A DNA stretch of 64,000 nt from Metellina segmentata (taxonomy: Eukaryota > Arthropoda > Arachnida > Araneae > Tetragnathidae): NCBI GenBank assembly GCA_947359465.1, contig OX375874.1, forward strand, positions 94,118,172-94,182,171, in the 5' to 3' direction. Positions 1 through 10,863 of this stretch are shown in pieces (within the stretch, counting starts at the first letter, position 1; each line of letters opens with the position of its first letter). The translations under genes and the position numbers were made by a program. The notes under the pieces are model-generated. The model ran no database searches. It saw nothing but the letters and a program-made list of their open reading frames with translations, and was not told the DNA's origin.

Positions 1-966
1 CATTGTCTATTAAGTTCAAGCAAATAAAAACCGCTGCTTCTATAAAAGCAAAATAGAAATGAAAGCCATAACCTATTCAGGGAAGTTACGTGACGGAAAT
101 ACTTTCCTATCCTCTGTCTCATGTGGAGAAAATACTAAAAGTAGAATCATGTAAAATAAATAGGGACAAATAACTTCTTAAAAATAATTATGGTATTCGA
201 AAATTGGTTATTTAATGGGTTGATTACAACTTGAAAAAGCTTGCAACCAGCTAAACGGGTATATTTTTTATCTTTGCATTTTTTTAAAACAAAACAAATT
301 AAATTGACAAAACCCAGGACAATAATATTGACATCACAGTATTTTTCATTCATAATATCGTGTTAAGACCAAATATACTACATGATCGGAGTAAGGAATT
401 GGCAAGGATTGGAATATGCAAAAGCTGTTGGTTGGGTTACCAGACATCCGAAATTTTTGCGTTGTCCGAACGTTTCAGGTAAATCATCAGTTTAATCCAA
501 ATTTTGAATTACATGGGGGACAAAAAATGTTTTAGTTATCAACGACAGTTCAAAGAATTGTATGTGTTGAGTCGGATATTTTTTATATAAGATGTATTTT
601 TATTGTAATACTATTTATTTCTTGAATATTATAATTTTTTTTATCAATACCCCATCAATTGAGTTGTATGTGTCCGGACTTTCCCTAAAATGTCAGAAAA
701 TTAATGCTGAATTCGTTAGGAACTTCCAGTTTTAGGTCTGGTAACAATAGGTGTAGATAGTAAGAAAGTTGGAATTTTCATGAAGCAAAAGACAACCCTG
801 GCAACCCCGCAAGAGATTTAATTTACCATCCACAATCTCGACGACAGTATTATACTCTTGAGACATAGAATAAAAATAGCCCATCGAAACAAATATCTAC
901 CATTAATTTGACAAAGGATAAAAATATCACAAAATAGCAAGCCAATTTCTAGAATTTGAGATTTTG
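1..966. other. AT-rich non-coding stretch
   Basis: No reading frame here resembles a known protein, and no terminal inverted repeat, target-site duplication or tandem array was recognised. The longest frame (147-353, minus) is low-complexity and has no homology signature that I recognise. Confidence 0.5.
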
Positions 967-1670
967 TGAATTAAAGCATGAATTGAATTCCTTATGCAAA
1001 ATACAGTAGAGTCGCCCATAAAAAAATGCATGCCCTTTAACGTAATTAATTACATATCTCTATTTTACCATCAACGGACCTAGGTACCCTTTTGTACCCT
1101 TTTGAATTCAATGGATACCTGCGTTGTACATGACCATCCTGTTTCCTCTCAAAGACTATTCTAGTTATCCTAGTGAATTAAAGCATGAATTGAATTCCTT
1201 ATGTAAAATTCAGTAGTGCCGTCCATAAAAGTCATGCCCTTTAACAAAATCTGAGCCTTATTTTATTCCCTTAAACACAATTGATTACATGTCTCTATTT
1301 TACCAGCTACGGACCTAGGTATCCTTTTGAATTCAAGGGATACCTGGGGTGTACATGACCATCCTGTTTTCTCTTAAAGACTATCCTAGTTATCCTAGTG
1401 AGTTAAAGCATGAATTGAATTCCTTATGCAAAATTCAGTAGTGCCGTCCATAAAAGTCATGTCCTTTAACAAAATCGGAGCCTTTTTTTATTCCCTTAAA
1501 CACAATTGATTACATGTCTCTATTTTACCAGCTACGGACCTGAATTCAATGGATACCTGCGGTGTACATGACCGTCCTGTTTCCTCTTAAAGACCATCCT
1601 AGTCATCCTAGTGAATTAAAGCATGCATTGAATTCCTTATGCAAAATTCGGTAGTGCCGTCCATAAAAAA
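967..1670. repeat. Tandem repeat, unit about 204-227 bp, about 3.3 copies
   Basis: The phrase GAATTAAAGCATGAATTGAA recurs near 967, 1171, 1398 and 1612, each time followed by TTCCTTATGCAAAATTCAGTAG and a shared body containing ACGGACCTAGGTA and TGTACATGACC. Spacing varies (about 204, 227 and 214 bp) because of small internal indels, for example a doubled TACCCTTTTG in unit 1. No coding capacity is visible. It is a short satellite-like array of unknown origin. Confidence 0.9.
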
Positions 1671-1872
1671 TCTTATCCTAGTTTCAAGTACTACCCACTA
1701 CATTACGTACACAAATAGTGATATAAAAAAGATTTAGATAAAAGATATTATTTCATTGTTTTATGATGAATTATTTAGCTTGAACCACGATGATAGCTAA
1801 GTTTTTCCTGTCAATCAAAAAAAGTTCGTTGATTTCTTATTTCCATTAATAATCATAATATTTCACAATTGG

Positions 1873-2085
1873 GTTTTATGGTGCAAAGGGTCATATTTGG
1901 GTATGTTGCGCCATTCACAAAACAGACAACGTCAAGTAATAAACTCAATTGAAAACTTACTGGCACAGAAGAGAGAAATAAAACCAGGAAGGTATCGAAT
2001 CTGCACTGCCCACAACTTGCAGGTTCCTAGTACAATGGGCATACCCACTGAGCCACAAAGACCCCTACACCATATAAGATTCAGT
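1873..2085 (-). mobile_element. tRNA-derived SINE, family B
   Basis: Read on the minus strand, the head has an A-box-like TGGCTCAGTGGG and a B-box-like GATTCGATACC. It is followed by a body with TTTCTCTCTTCTGTGCCAGT and a TTGACGTTGTCTG segment. The same body occurs at 20139-20345, at 23065-23251 (split) and at 61960-62158. The RNA polymerase III promoter boxes and the repeated body support a SINE rather than a tRNA gene. Confidence 0.7.
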
Positions 2086-2100
2086 TATAATTTTGCATAG

Positions 2101-2732
2101 CTTCAATACTACAATGATAAGGTTGACTTGTATTTACTATCAAACAAGATCGACTCCCACTTTTTAGTTGTCTTCGTGGTAAAATTGTCCAAAAGATGTT
2201 GAGATGCAGGGCGCTTGTTTTCCCATCAGGGATTTTCTCAAAATACCAAGATGAAAGGGAGTGCATTGGTTTCGTAAACTCGATCTTTTGAAAGGAGTGG
2301 TATTTTGATATGAGCAAATTATTGAGACAAGCGAACCACAATTGTAGAGATCGTGATTTTTAATGTGAAATTTTATTTATTTGAAACATACATTAGTTCC
2401 AGTGTTACTCAAGACTAGTTTTAGTGTGAGATGCTAGAGATGCAGTTGTTCGATGGTTTTATCCACTGCTTTTGAGACCTGCGAGTTATTCGCTGGTTTG
2501 ATTTCTGTGACAAACCCTTGATGTATTTCTTTCCTCTGTGTCTATAAAGCTATTTTTTGCGTTTATGTCCATTACTTGACATTGTTTGTGTTTGGCGTAA
2601 CTGAACCAAATAATACCCTTGCTCTAAAAAGCAACCAATCAACTTAGAGACGCTGAATTGAAGGGAGAAATATGATTCACTTCTTTGCTTAGCAAAGAAT
2701 ATAAAGTTTGGTTTGCCGAGCTACGGTCAATT
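2101..2732. other. Intergenic stretch, nothing recognised
   Basis: No protein-like frame or repeat structure was recognised. The short frames at 2081-2341 and 2639-2851 (minus) have no recognisable domain, and the latter overlaps the Helitron-like fragment that follows. Confidence 0.4.
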
Positions 2733-3740
2733 TCTCTACTATTATAAAAGAAAGTGTTTGTCTGTCTTTTTCTGTGTACGCAGTGTCCTGACGAATCAAT
2801 GGCACTTACAATAATGAAATTTGGCACACAGGTAGTCCTAATTTTTTGCAATTTTTGGGCAGCGCCCGAATTTTAAAATTTAATCTAGAACATTTTTAAA
2901 TTTATCTGTTAGTTTTTTTCATCTTTAGTCCTTCTTTCCGGAATGTGATGTCATTGAAGTATGCCGATGATTTTGCGATTTTCGACCGCTGACGTCACAA
3001 GCGTTTTTAGTCCGAATGCCTCTGGAACCATGAATTTTTCCGATTCTAGCTTGTTTTTATTTACGTTGTTGATAATAGCCATTTTGTAGCCATCACGGCG
3101 TTCCCCGTGAAGTTTGTTTGATAAACAAACCAAATAGGAATGAACGACCCTACAATAATGGACCGGACTTCAGCGGTTTTGCATAAAATCCGACTACTTG
3201 TTTGGGGGTGTTTTTCGTGGTATGGCTTTAGACCTTAGCATGTTGTTCCTGGTCAATTGAACGTCGACGGATGCGTGAACATTTTGGACAGTCAGGTTCT
3301 TCCTACGCTCTGGCTATTTTATGGAATGGACGAGTGTTACTTCCAGGAAGACAACGCTCCATGTCATGTTGCAGCCTCTGTCAAGCAGTGATATCAACAT
3401 ATGAATGTAAAACGTCTTCCCTGGCCTGCCTAGAGTCCCAACCTGAACCCCATTGAATATTTGTGGGACGAGTTAGAGTGACGCTTACGGACGAGGGAAC
3501 CCCGTCCGAAATCTACAGCTGAGCTGGCGACATTCTTGCAGCAGGAATGGACACAAATACCCATAGCGGTGTATCAAAACCTTGTTGAAATTATGCCCAG
3601 AAAGGGTGCTAGCGTAATTGCAACACGTGGGGAACCATCCCCCTATTAAAACATGCATTCTTTCCCTTATACCATCACATCTTGCTGTCCGGTCCATTAT
3701 TGTAGGGTAATGTACGTAGCAATCATTAAGAGTAGCAAAA
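2733..3740 (+). mobile_element. Degraded non-autonomous Helitron, split by a Tc1 element
   Basis: It begins TCTCTACTATTATAAAAGAA, the same 5' end as the better copies at 55160 and 35813 (TCTCTAATATTATAAAC). The shared phrases CCTGACGAATCAATGGCACT and ATCACGGCGTTCCCCGTGAA follow. A 560-bp Tc1 derivative (3148-3707) interrupts it, and a short Helitron-like tail (GTACGTAGCAATCATTAAG) resumes after 3707. The canonical CTAG 3' terminus is not preserved. Confidence 0.65.
3148..3707 (+). mobile_element. Tc1-like deletion derivative, 560 bp, copy 1
   Basis: The TIRs CCCTACAATAATGGACCGGA and its near-complement GGTCCATTATTGTAGGG bound it, with a right-hand TA. Inside is the decayed C-terminal part of a Tc1 transposase: residues like YFQEDNAPCHVAASV, then LPWPA..SPNLNPIEYLWDELE. 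Length and structure match the copy at 12903-13462, so both descend from one deleted master. The frame carries several shifts and stops and cannot make an active enzyme. Confidence 0.85.
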
Positions 3741-4060
3741 TTAAGGAGGTCCGGCACCTCCATAGGCAACCATGTTAAATTCCCAAACTTTGGGGGCATC
3801 TCAGTCATTCATAAATTACTGTATTAATCTGATATTTTTACAGTGTAATATTTGAATCTTTAAAAGACTTTAACCCAAGTTTTTTAATTTTTCAAAAGAA
3901 TTCACAAAATTATAAACTTTTAAAAAATTTGAAATGTTTTAGACAAAATATTTAAAAAACCCCTTTTTATAACTTATTCCTTGTGTTATACTGTTTAAAA
4001 GTGCTTCATAAACAATCATAAAAAGTTTCAAGAATGCATCTCAGGCAGTTTTTGAATAAT
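3741..4060. other. AT-rich spacer
   Basis: Nothing coding or repeated was recognised between the Helitron remnant and the 297-bp tandem array. Confidence 0.4.
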
Positions 4061-5243
4061 GTGCCTCCGAACATGAAAAAAGTATTTTCTGAGACGTACG
4101 TCGCGGTAATAGTGCATCTACTTTAAAAATATTTAAAAATACTTACAATCAACGGAATTTTACAAATGAGGTATCATTATAAAGAGGATAATTCAAATTT
4201 TCATTAACAGTAAAAATCTCAAAAAAAAATTCGAATTTTTAGGTGCTGGACCCTTTTAAGGACAAGAACAGCTTTATTCTTTCAGAAGGGGGGGGGTCTA
4301 GGGCTTTCAAGGTATACGCACCTACGTACCTAAAAAGTAGCAGGGTGCCTTAAAAGTGTGCCCCAAAACATGAAAAAAGTATGTTCTGAGACGTACGTCG
4401 CGGTAATAGTGCATCTACTTTTTAAAATATTTAAAAATACTTACAATCAACGGATTTCTACAAATGAGGTATCGTTATAAAGAGGACAATTAAAATTTTC
4501 ACTGGCAGTAAAAATCTTGAAAAAGATTTGTTTCGAATTTTCAGGTGCTGGACTCCTTTAAGGACACGAACAGCTTTTTCCTTTCAGAAGAGGGGTCTAG
4601 GGCTTTTGAGGTAGGCGTACCTTAAAAAGTAGCAGGGTGCCTTAAAAGTGTGCCCCAAAACATGAAAAAAGTATTTTCCGAGACATACGTCGCGGTAATA
4701 GTGCATCTACTTAAAAAAATATTTAAAAATACTTACAATCAACGGATTTCTACAAATGAGGTATCGTTATAAAGAGGACAATTCAAATTTTCATAGACAG
4801 TAAAAATCTCAAAAAAAATTCGAATTTTTAGGTGCGGGACCCTTTTAAGGACAAGAACAGCTTTATTCTTTCATAAGGGGGAGGGGGGGTCTAGGGCTTT
4901 CAAGGTAGGCGCACCTGCGTACCTTAAAAAGTAGCAGGGTGCCTTAAAAGTGTGCCCCCAAACATGAAAAAAGTATGTTCTGAGACGTACGTCGCGGTAA
5001 TAGTGCATCTACTTTTTAAAATATTTAAAAATACTTCCAATTAACGGATTTTTATAAATTAGGTATCGTTATAAAGAGGACAATTCAAATTTTCACTGGC
5101 AGTAAAAATCTCGAAAAGGATTTTTTTCGAATTTTCAGGTACTGGACCCCTTTAAGGACACGAACAGCTTTTTTCTTTCAGAAGAGGGGTCTAGGGCTTT
5201 TGAGTTAGGCGCACCTTAAAGAGTAGCAGGATGCCTTAAAAGT
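4061..5243. repeat. Tandem repeat, unit about 292-302 bp, 4 copies
   Basis: Units start at about 4061, 4358, 4650 and 4952 with GTGCCCCAAAACATGAAAAA. Each contains the palindromic-looking ACGTACGTCGCGG, the phrase TAATAGTGCATCTACTT, and a purine-rich tract ending GGGTCTAGGGCTTT. Units 1 and 3 share a G-run variant and units 2 and 4 share the AGAAGAGGGGTCTAG variant. This suggests the array grew by duplication of a two-unit block. No coding frame. Confidence 0.92.
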
Positions 5244-6014
5244 CAGAAAGGTAATTCCACTGCTCCTAAGTGGCAGCGAAAGGTGAACGAGACCAAATCA
5301 TACTCACCGCTATCACAGTAATCCGAGCAGCTGCGAACGGACTCCACATGGCGTGTCTCGTTTTCCCTCTCATTCCTCCGAGCACATGGTTCACTCCTTC
5401 ACTCCCTGCCATCGAATGGTCCCCCAGAGCAGCCTTCTCGGTCGTCAGGAAACAGGGACAACGCCTCTGATACGCTGGAGCAGCCACACGGAACAAAACG
5501 CTTCTCCTCACTCTCGCTCTCTCCCCGTGGAAAGAAAAGTGTGTTACACTTACGCAACGAAGAAAGTGATTCGGAATTTATTTATTTCTCGCTTAATCGC
5601 ATTAGCTTGTTGATTTCAGTGCTTTCGTAGTGCCCGACACCCCCTGCCGTTTTCCGCTGGGAGAGAGTCGTGGTGTTTCCGGAACCGGAATCTTTCCTTC
5701 CCATTATACGCCTTCTACAGTTCGCGGCCGTCCCAGTGAATAGGTGGATAAAGAGGTCTATCGGAGACAATAAAGGGAGTGTGCTATGCTATTTTCCAAA
5801 TGTATAAATACATCTTAATTTAGAATTCATTGAGATTGGTAATTTTTCTCTTCGAGCTTTTAGTTGATCTTGTTTTGTGGTTGTTGCGGCGTTGTTACTT
5901 ATCCCCTTACTTACTGTACCGTCGTTCCTTCGACTCATTAGAGGTTTGTAGTTCTCGTTGGGGGGATGGGGAGATAGAGGAAAAAGAGCACGTACAGTCA
6001 AAATGAACACAAAA
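5244..6014. other. GC-richer unexplained island
   Basis: About 540 bp (5244-5790) is clearly richer in G+C than its surroundings and lies exactly between two satellite arrays. Open frames occur on both strands (5266-5511 minus, 5270-5470 and 5353-5613 plus), but none shows a recognisable domain. It could be a retroelement LTR, a promoter-like island or a diverged transposon. No terminal repeats were found to decide. Confidence 0.4.
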
Positions 6015-7293
6015 CCACATTGAAACATGTGATACTCAGCTAGTCTACAGACTCCAAGTTATGATAAAAATGTTCATCGGGCCGACTGTCTTACAGTCAA
6101 GGTAAAATTAAATCTTGGTCTTCAATCTGTTATTACTGGTGGCAAGGTCTCTGGTAAAGTTCATGTTTTCGACTTTGAACCGTCGATCCTTAATAAGTAA
6201 CAGGCCAGATGTATTTTAAAATATATAAATAAAATCTATTACATGCACTATAACACTGTGGTGTCGAAAACCGCATTGAAGCATGTGATATTCAACTAGT
6301 CCACAGACCCCAAGTTATGAGAAAAATGTTCATCGGGCCGACTGTCTTACAGTCAAGGTAAAATTGGATCTTGGTCTTCCATCTGTTATTACTGGAGGCA
6401 AGGTCTCTGGTAAAGTTCATGTTTTCGACTTTGAACCGTCGATCCTTGATAAGTAACAGGCCAGATGTATTTTAAAATATATAAATAAAATCTATTACAT
6501 GCACTATAACACTGTGGTGTCGAAAACCGCATTGAAGCATGTGATATTCAACTAGTCCACAGACCCCAAGTTATGAGAAAAATTTTCATCGGGCCGACTG
6601 TCTTACAGTCAAGGTAAAATTGGATCTTGGTCTTCCATCTGTTATTACTGGAGGCAAGGTCTCTGGTAAAGTTCATGTTTTCGACTTTGAACCGTCGATC
6701 TTTGATAAGTAACAGGCTGATGTATTTTAAAATAAATAAATAAAATCTATTACATGCACTATAACATACTTTGGTGTCGTAAACCACATCGAAACATGTG
6801 ATACTCAGCTAGTATACAGACCCCAAGTTATGAGAAAAATGTTCATCGGGCCGACTGTCTTACAGTCAAGGTAAAATTGGATATTGGTCTTCCATCTGCT
6901 ATTACTGAAGGCAAGGTCTCTGGTAAAGTTGACGTTTTCGACTTTGAATCGTCGATCCTTGATGAGTAACAGGCTGATGTATTTTTAAATAAATAAATAA
7001 AATCTATTACATGCACTATAACATACTGTGGTGTCGTAAACCACATTGAAGCATGTGATATTCAACTAGTCTACAGACCCCGAGTTACGAGAAAAATGTT
7101 CATCAGACCGATTGTCTTACAGTCAAGGTAAATGGGAATCTTGGTCTTCCATCTGCTATTACTGGAGGCAAGGTATCTGGTAAAGTTGATGTTTACGACT
7201 TTGAACCGTCGGTCATTGATAAGTAACATGCTGATGTATTTTTAAATAAATAAATAAAATCTATAACTTACACAATAACACACTGTGGTGTCG
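6015..7293. repeat. 256-bp satellite-like array, 5 copies
   Basis: Units start at 6015, 6271, 6527, 6784 and 7041, so the period is 256-257 bp with little length drift. Each contains CATCGGGCCGACTGTCTTAC followed by AGTCAAGGTAAAAT, so GACTGT-CTT-ACAGTC forms a small perfect hairpin. Units 2 and 3 are almost identical; 1, 4 and 5 are more diverged. Two weak frames cross units but carry no recognisable domain. Confidence 0.93.
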
Positions 7294-7699
7294 TTGCCCC
7301 AAAACGGTAGCGTGAAAACAATAAGAATCGTACGCAAGGAGAAGTCAACCAACAGTTAAGATATTTAAGTTCTTATTATTCCAAGAACATTAAGAAAAAT
7401 ATACAGTATTTACATCATCACATTAACATCATTACACCAATACATAAAAGTATGTATATCACAGTCCAGCGCGGTGAACACGCCTCACCCGCTGCTTCTG
7501 GATATCTCTAACCGTCGTCTTCGCAGTCCAAAAATAACCCAACGCGCGGTTAAAGTAAAAAAAACAATAAGGTGTCATATGGACGAACACCACTTGCAGA
7601 GAACGCTCTATTTCAACTGTTCTTCTCAAGTCGTTCTATAGCGCGTGTTGAAAGAACAGCAGCTGGCCAAAGCGGCGATAAACTACACTTTAAGGTAAC
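7294..7699. other. Spacer before hAT transposase relic
   Basis: Sequence between the satellite and the first recognisable transposase segment. It may be the 5' part of the hAT element, but no left terminal repeat was found. Confidence 0.3.
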
Positions 7700-7956
7700 A
7701 TGCGAGAGTATTTGGACAACAGAGACTGCCTCAAGTGGTAGTGAAATAGTTAAATTATTAGATGAATTTTTCGTGGAAATAGCATCCTATGGAATAAATG
7801 TGTTAATGTGTGCACAGATAGAGCGAAAGCTGTGACTGGTAAGGTGTCTGGTGCAATCGCAAAAATAAAAGAGAAGGCCAAGGGGTGCAACAGTAACCAC
7901 TGCGTACATCACTGCCATGCTCTTGCAATGAAGAAAATGCCACCTTTTATAAAAGA

Positions 7957-8377
7957 CTAGCCACGGCGTTGCCCGTGACAGTTCTTTTCGTGGGGTCAGG
8001 TGTAACCACTGCTCGCTAACCCCCAATGATTGGGTTAGCGAGCAGTGGTTACCTATTGAACAACAGCCATGACGTTTCCCGTGGAGTTGGTTTGCTTCCG
8101 AAACCAAATGGAAATTCGTAGCTTATTGGAATGAATTCCCAGCGAATTCCAATTTGGTTTGCTTATGAATATTATGAACTATGGATTGCTCCGCAAACCA
8201 ACGCCGTGGTGTCAAAAAATGTTCTAGATTGAATTTTAAAATTCATCGAGACCCAAAAATTGCAAAACATTCGGACTATCTGTGTGCCAAATCCCATCAC
8301 TGTGAGTGCCATAGATTCGTCAGGACTTTGCGGGCAGAAAACAGACAGACAAACACGTCCTTTTATAATATTAGAGA
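7957..8377 (-). mobile_element. Non-autonomous Helitron inside hAT relic
   Basis: On the minus strand it begins TCTCTAATATTATAAAAGGA and ends ACGGGCAACGCCGTGGCTAG. That is a 5' TC end and a 3' hairpin followed by CTAG, as Helitrons require, and an A flanks the CTAG side. The two halves of the hAT frame join across it. Compared with 55160-56201 it is shorter and internally rearranged, with an extra inverted repeat at 8002-8052. Confidence 0.85.
8002..8052. repeat. Perfect 21-bp inverted repeat (hairpin)
   Basis: GTAACCACTGCTCGCTAACC with one further C (8002-8022) is exactly complementary to 8032-8052, with a 9-nt loop. Sister Helitron copies have only one arm-like sequence here, so the other arm appears to be an inverted duplication specific to this copy. 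Confidence 0.9.
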
Positions 8378-9663
8378 AGTACTGGGATGAAACTGTTAAA
8401 ATAATAAATTTAATAAAATCACGACCTAAGAATACCAGGTTGTTCAAAGTCTTATGTGATGACATGGGGGAGTCTGCATACGTCTTTACTTCTACAGACA
8501 GAAATAAGGTGGCTCTCCCGAGTCAAAAGTTTAATGCGTCTCTTTGAACTAAGGAATGAAGTCAGAATCTTCATAAGTGACAATGATAGTGCTTTGGGAG
8601 AGAAGTTGTGTGATGATCGTTGGCTAATGAAATAGGCGTATATGGCAGATATTTTTACGAAAGTTAATATGATTTGTCTTTCACTTCAAGGAAAAGCAGC
8701 AACTGTTTTTGATGCTACTGATAAAATGAAGGGATTTGAAAAGAAACTGAAGTATAGGGTTGAGTCAATCAAAAACGCGGAAGCCTGGATTGTTTTTCAT
8801 TAACAAAAGGATTTGGAGAACTCGAATCAGACACTCCTGCGGATATCTTAAACGAGTTTGAAGTTCATCTCTTGCGTTTGATTGATACTTTGAATTCTTA
8901 TTTTCCAATTGCATGAAAACATAGAAGAAAACGTTTGGGTTGTAACACCATACTCTATATCCAAAACACCATCCTCTCTGACATCACAGGAATATTAATG
9001 ATTGCTTAATTTGACATCAGATACAGCGATAGGATCAAAGTTTCAAACTGAGAAATCAATCTAATATTTTTTGGTGTACACCTAGAAGAGGAATTTAAAA
9101 TCCTATCAGATAAAGCAAAACTTATTCTCATGCCATTCGCAACCACTTATTTATGCGAAACAGGATTCTCCGTATACGCCGCTACTAAAACAAGATACAG
9201 ATCACGTCTCAATGCAGTGTAAGATATTCAGTTGCGACTATCCGAAATTCAGCCAGATGTAATCTCATTGTGCAAATCAAAACAATCTCATCCTTCGCAT
9301 TAAATTTATGTTTCACGGAAACTTTGTAACCAAGTAAAAATTTGTAACAAATGTAATGCAAAATTAATAAAATAACAATTTGTGGATCTGCAATATTTGC
9401 CCTGAATTTATTTTCAAATGTTCTTTTTTCATGTGTGTTTTCCGTCTGCAATGGGAAATTAGTGCAGAAAGAAATTCAACGGTGAAATCTAATGTCCTAC
9501 AAGCTTAAATTACGAAACTACCTTGTATTGTCAATGCTCTTTGGTCGTTCTATTTAGTAAATACAGAATCTAGCTGCGAGATAAAATTTAGTGTTCCGCG
9601 TTGAATTTCCAATTTCAAATGTGCTGAAAAAGTTTGAGAACCTCTGTGTTAGAGGGTACACAC

Positions 9664-10537
9664 TAGTGATGCGACATCGACAGCAAAACATCTATGTTCA
9701 AAATTAAAACATCGATTTTGATAATACATCGCCCCAAAAACATCGATGTTTTTAAAATTCAGTGTATTTAAACTTTTTCCCACCAGTTTCTTAAAACTGG
9801 TTTAGAAACTAGTGATGCCACAGCGACAACAAAATATCGATGTTTTCAAACATCGATGTTCGAAATTAAAACATCGATGTGATAATACATCGCCCCAAAA
9901 CCATCGATGTTTTTAAAATTCAGTGCATTTAAACTTTTTTCCCCATTTCTTAAAACTGGTTTAGCTCCTAGTGATGCGACAGCAAAACATCGATGTTCAA
10001 AATTTAAAAAAAGATGTTGATGATACATCGCCCCCGAAACATCGATGTTTTTAAAATTCAGTGTATGTAAACTTTTTCCACAATTTTTTAAAACTGGTTT
10101 AGCAACTATTGATGCGACATCGACAGCAAAACATGGATGTTGATAATACATCGCCCCAAACCATCGATGTTATTAAAATTCAGTGTATTTGAACATTTTC
10201 CCCCATTTTTTGAAATTGGTTTAGCAACTAGTAATGCGACATCGGCTCCAATACATCGATGTTTTTAATCAATGTTTTGAAAACATCGATGTCGCATCCC
10301 TACTTTTCAGATCGTTCACCCTTGGCCACTTTGGTCTAAAAGTATGTTCAATTATCTGATTATAAAAATTATGCTACTTGGTTATTTTTTAAAATTTTAT
10401 GACGGTACTTTTTTCATTTAAAAATAATACGTCGACAACCTAAAAACATCGACAAGTATAAACATCGATGTTACAAAAACATCGACTTCAATACATCGAT
10501 GTTTTTAAAAAACATCGACATAGATGTCGCATCTCTA
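9664..10537. mobile_element. hAT (Ac-type) non-autonomous element, ATCGATGT family, copy 1
   Basis: It starts TAGTGATGCGACATCGACAG and ends GATGTCGCATCTCTA, so the ends are inverted. The flanks GTACACAC (9656-9663) and GTACGCAC (10538-10545) are an 8-bp TSD with one mismatch. The interior is packed with ACATCGATGT motifs and repeats of the block AAATTCAGTGTATTTAAACT. It has no transposase. TAGGGATG-type termini resemble those of Ac-like hAT elements. Confidence 0.88.
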
Positions 10538-10689
10538 GTACGCACTACGAAAATGAGCAAGTATTTGAACAGCATTTTCTTAGCTTTGCTCAAAGAATTG
10601 GGCTGCCACAAATGTCGACAAAATCGCCAGTCGTTTAGCGCGGACAAAGGACACCACGTGTGAGCGATTGACATCACTCTCTTCTTACC

Positions 10690-10830
10690 GAGAATGATTA
10701 CTTATAGAGGTATTTACTTCGTATTGGAGTTGAGATCAGCTATTTGTGCTCTTTGCGAACCGGACGAAGTGACTGGAGACCACCTCAAGAACTGTAGTAA
10801 AATACCCCACCATAAGTGTTAAGTATTAAA
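10690..10830 (+). pseudogene. Possible LINE ORF2 C-terminal zinc-knuckle fragment
   Basis: One frame reads FVLELRSAICALCEPDEVTG then DHLKNCSK before a stop. This is the C-x2-C...H-x4-C arrangement found after the RNase H domain in Jockey/R1-like non-LTR retrotransposons. It is only about 40 residues with no flanking support, so the assignment is tentative. Confidence 0.4.
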
Positions 10831-10863
10831 ATTATTGGCAATAGAATTGCAAATACCTTAGAA

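Larger units (their letters stand above)
7700..9646 (+). pseudogene. hAT transposase relic interrupted by a Helitron
   Basis: Piecewise translation gives hAT (ZBED5/SCAND3-like) blocks. About 7740-7956 reads WNKCVNVCTDRAKAVTG and then HCVHHCHALAMKKM. About 8378-8560 reads DETVKIINLIKSRPKNTRLF and IRWLSRVKSLMRLFELRNEV. About 9090-9250 reads the C-terminal dimerisation block MPFATTYLCETGFS. Frameshifts and stops make it a pseudogene. A 3' terminus TTTGAGAACCTCTG ends at 9646, of the form CAGAGGTTCTCAAA in reverse. The left terminus was not found. The Helitron at 7957-8377 splits it. Confidence 0.8.

Noticed and set aside
5266..5613. Overlapping frames in the GC-rich island as genes
   Set aside because: Long frames on both strands follow from composition; none has a domain.
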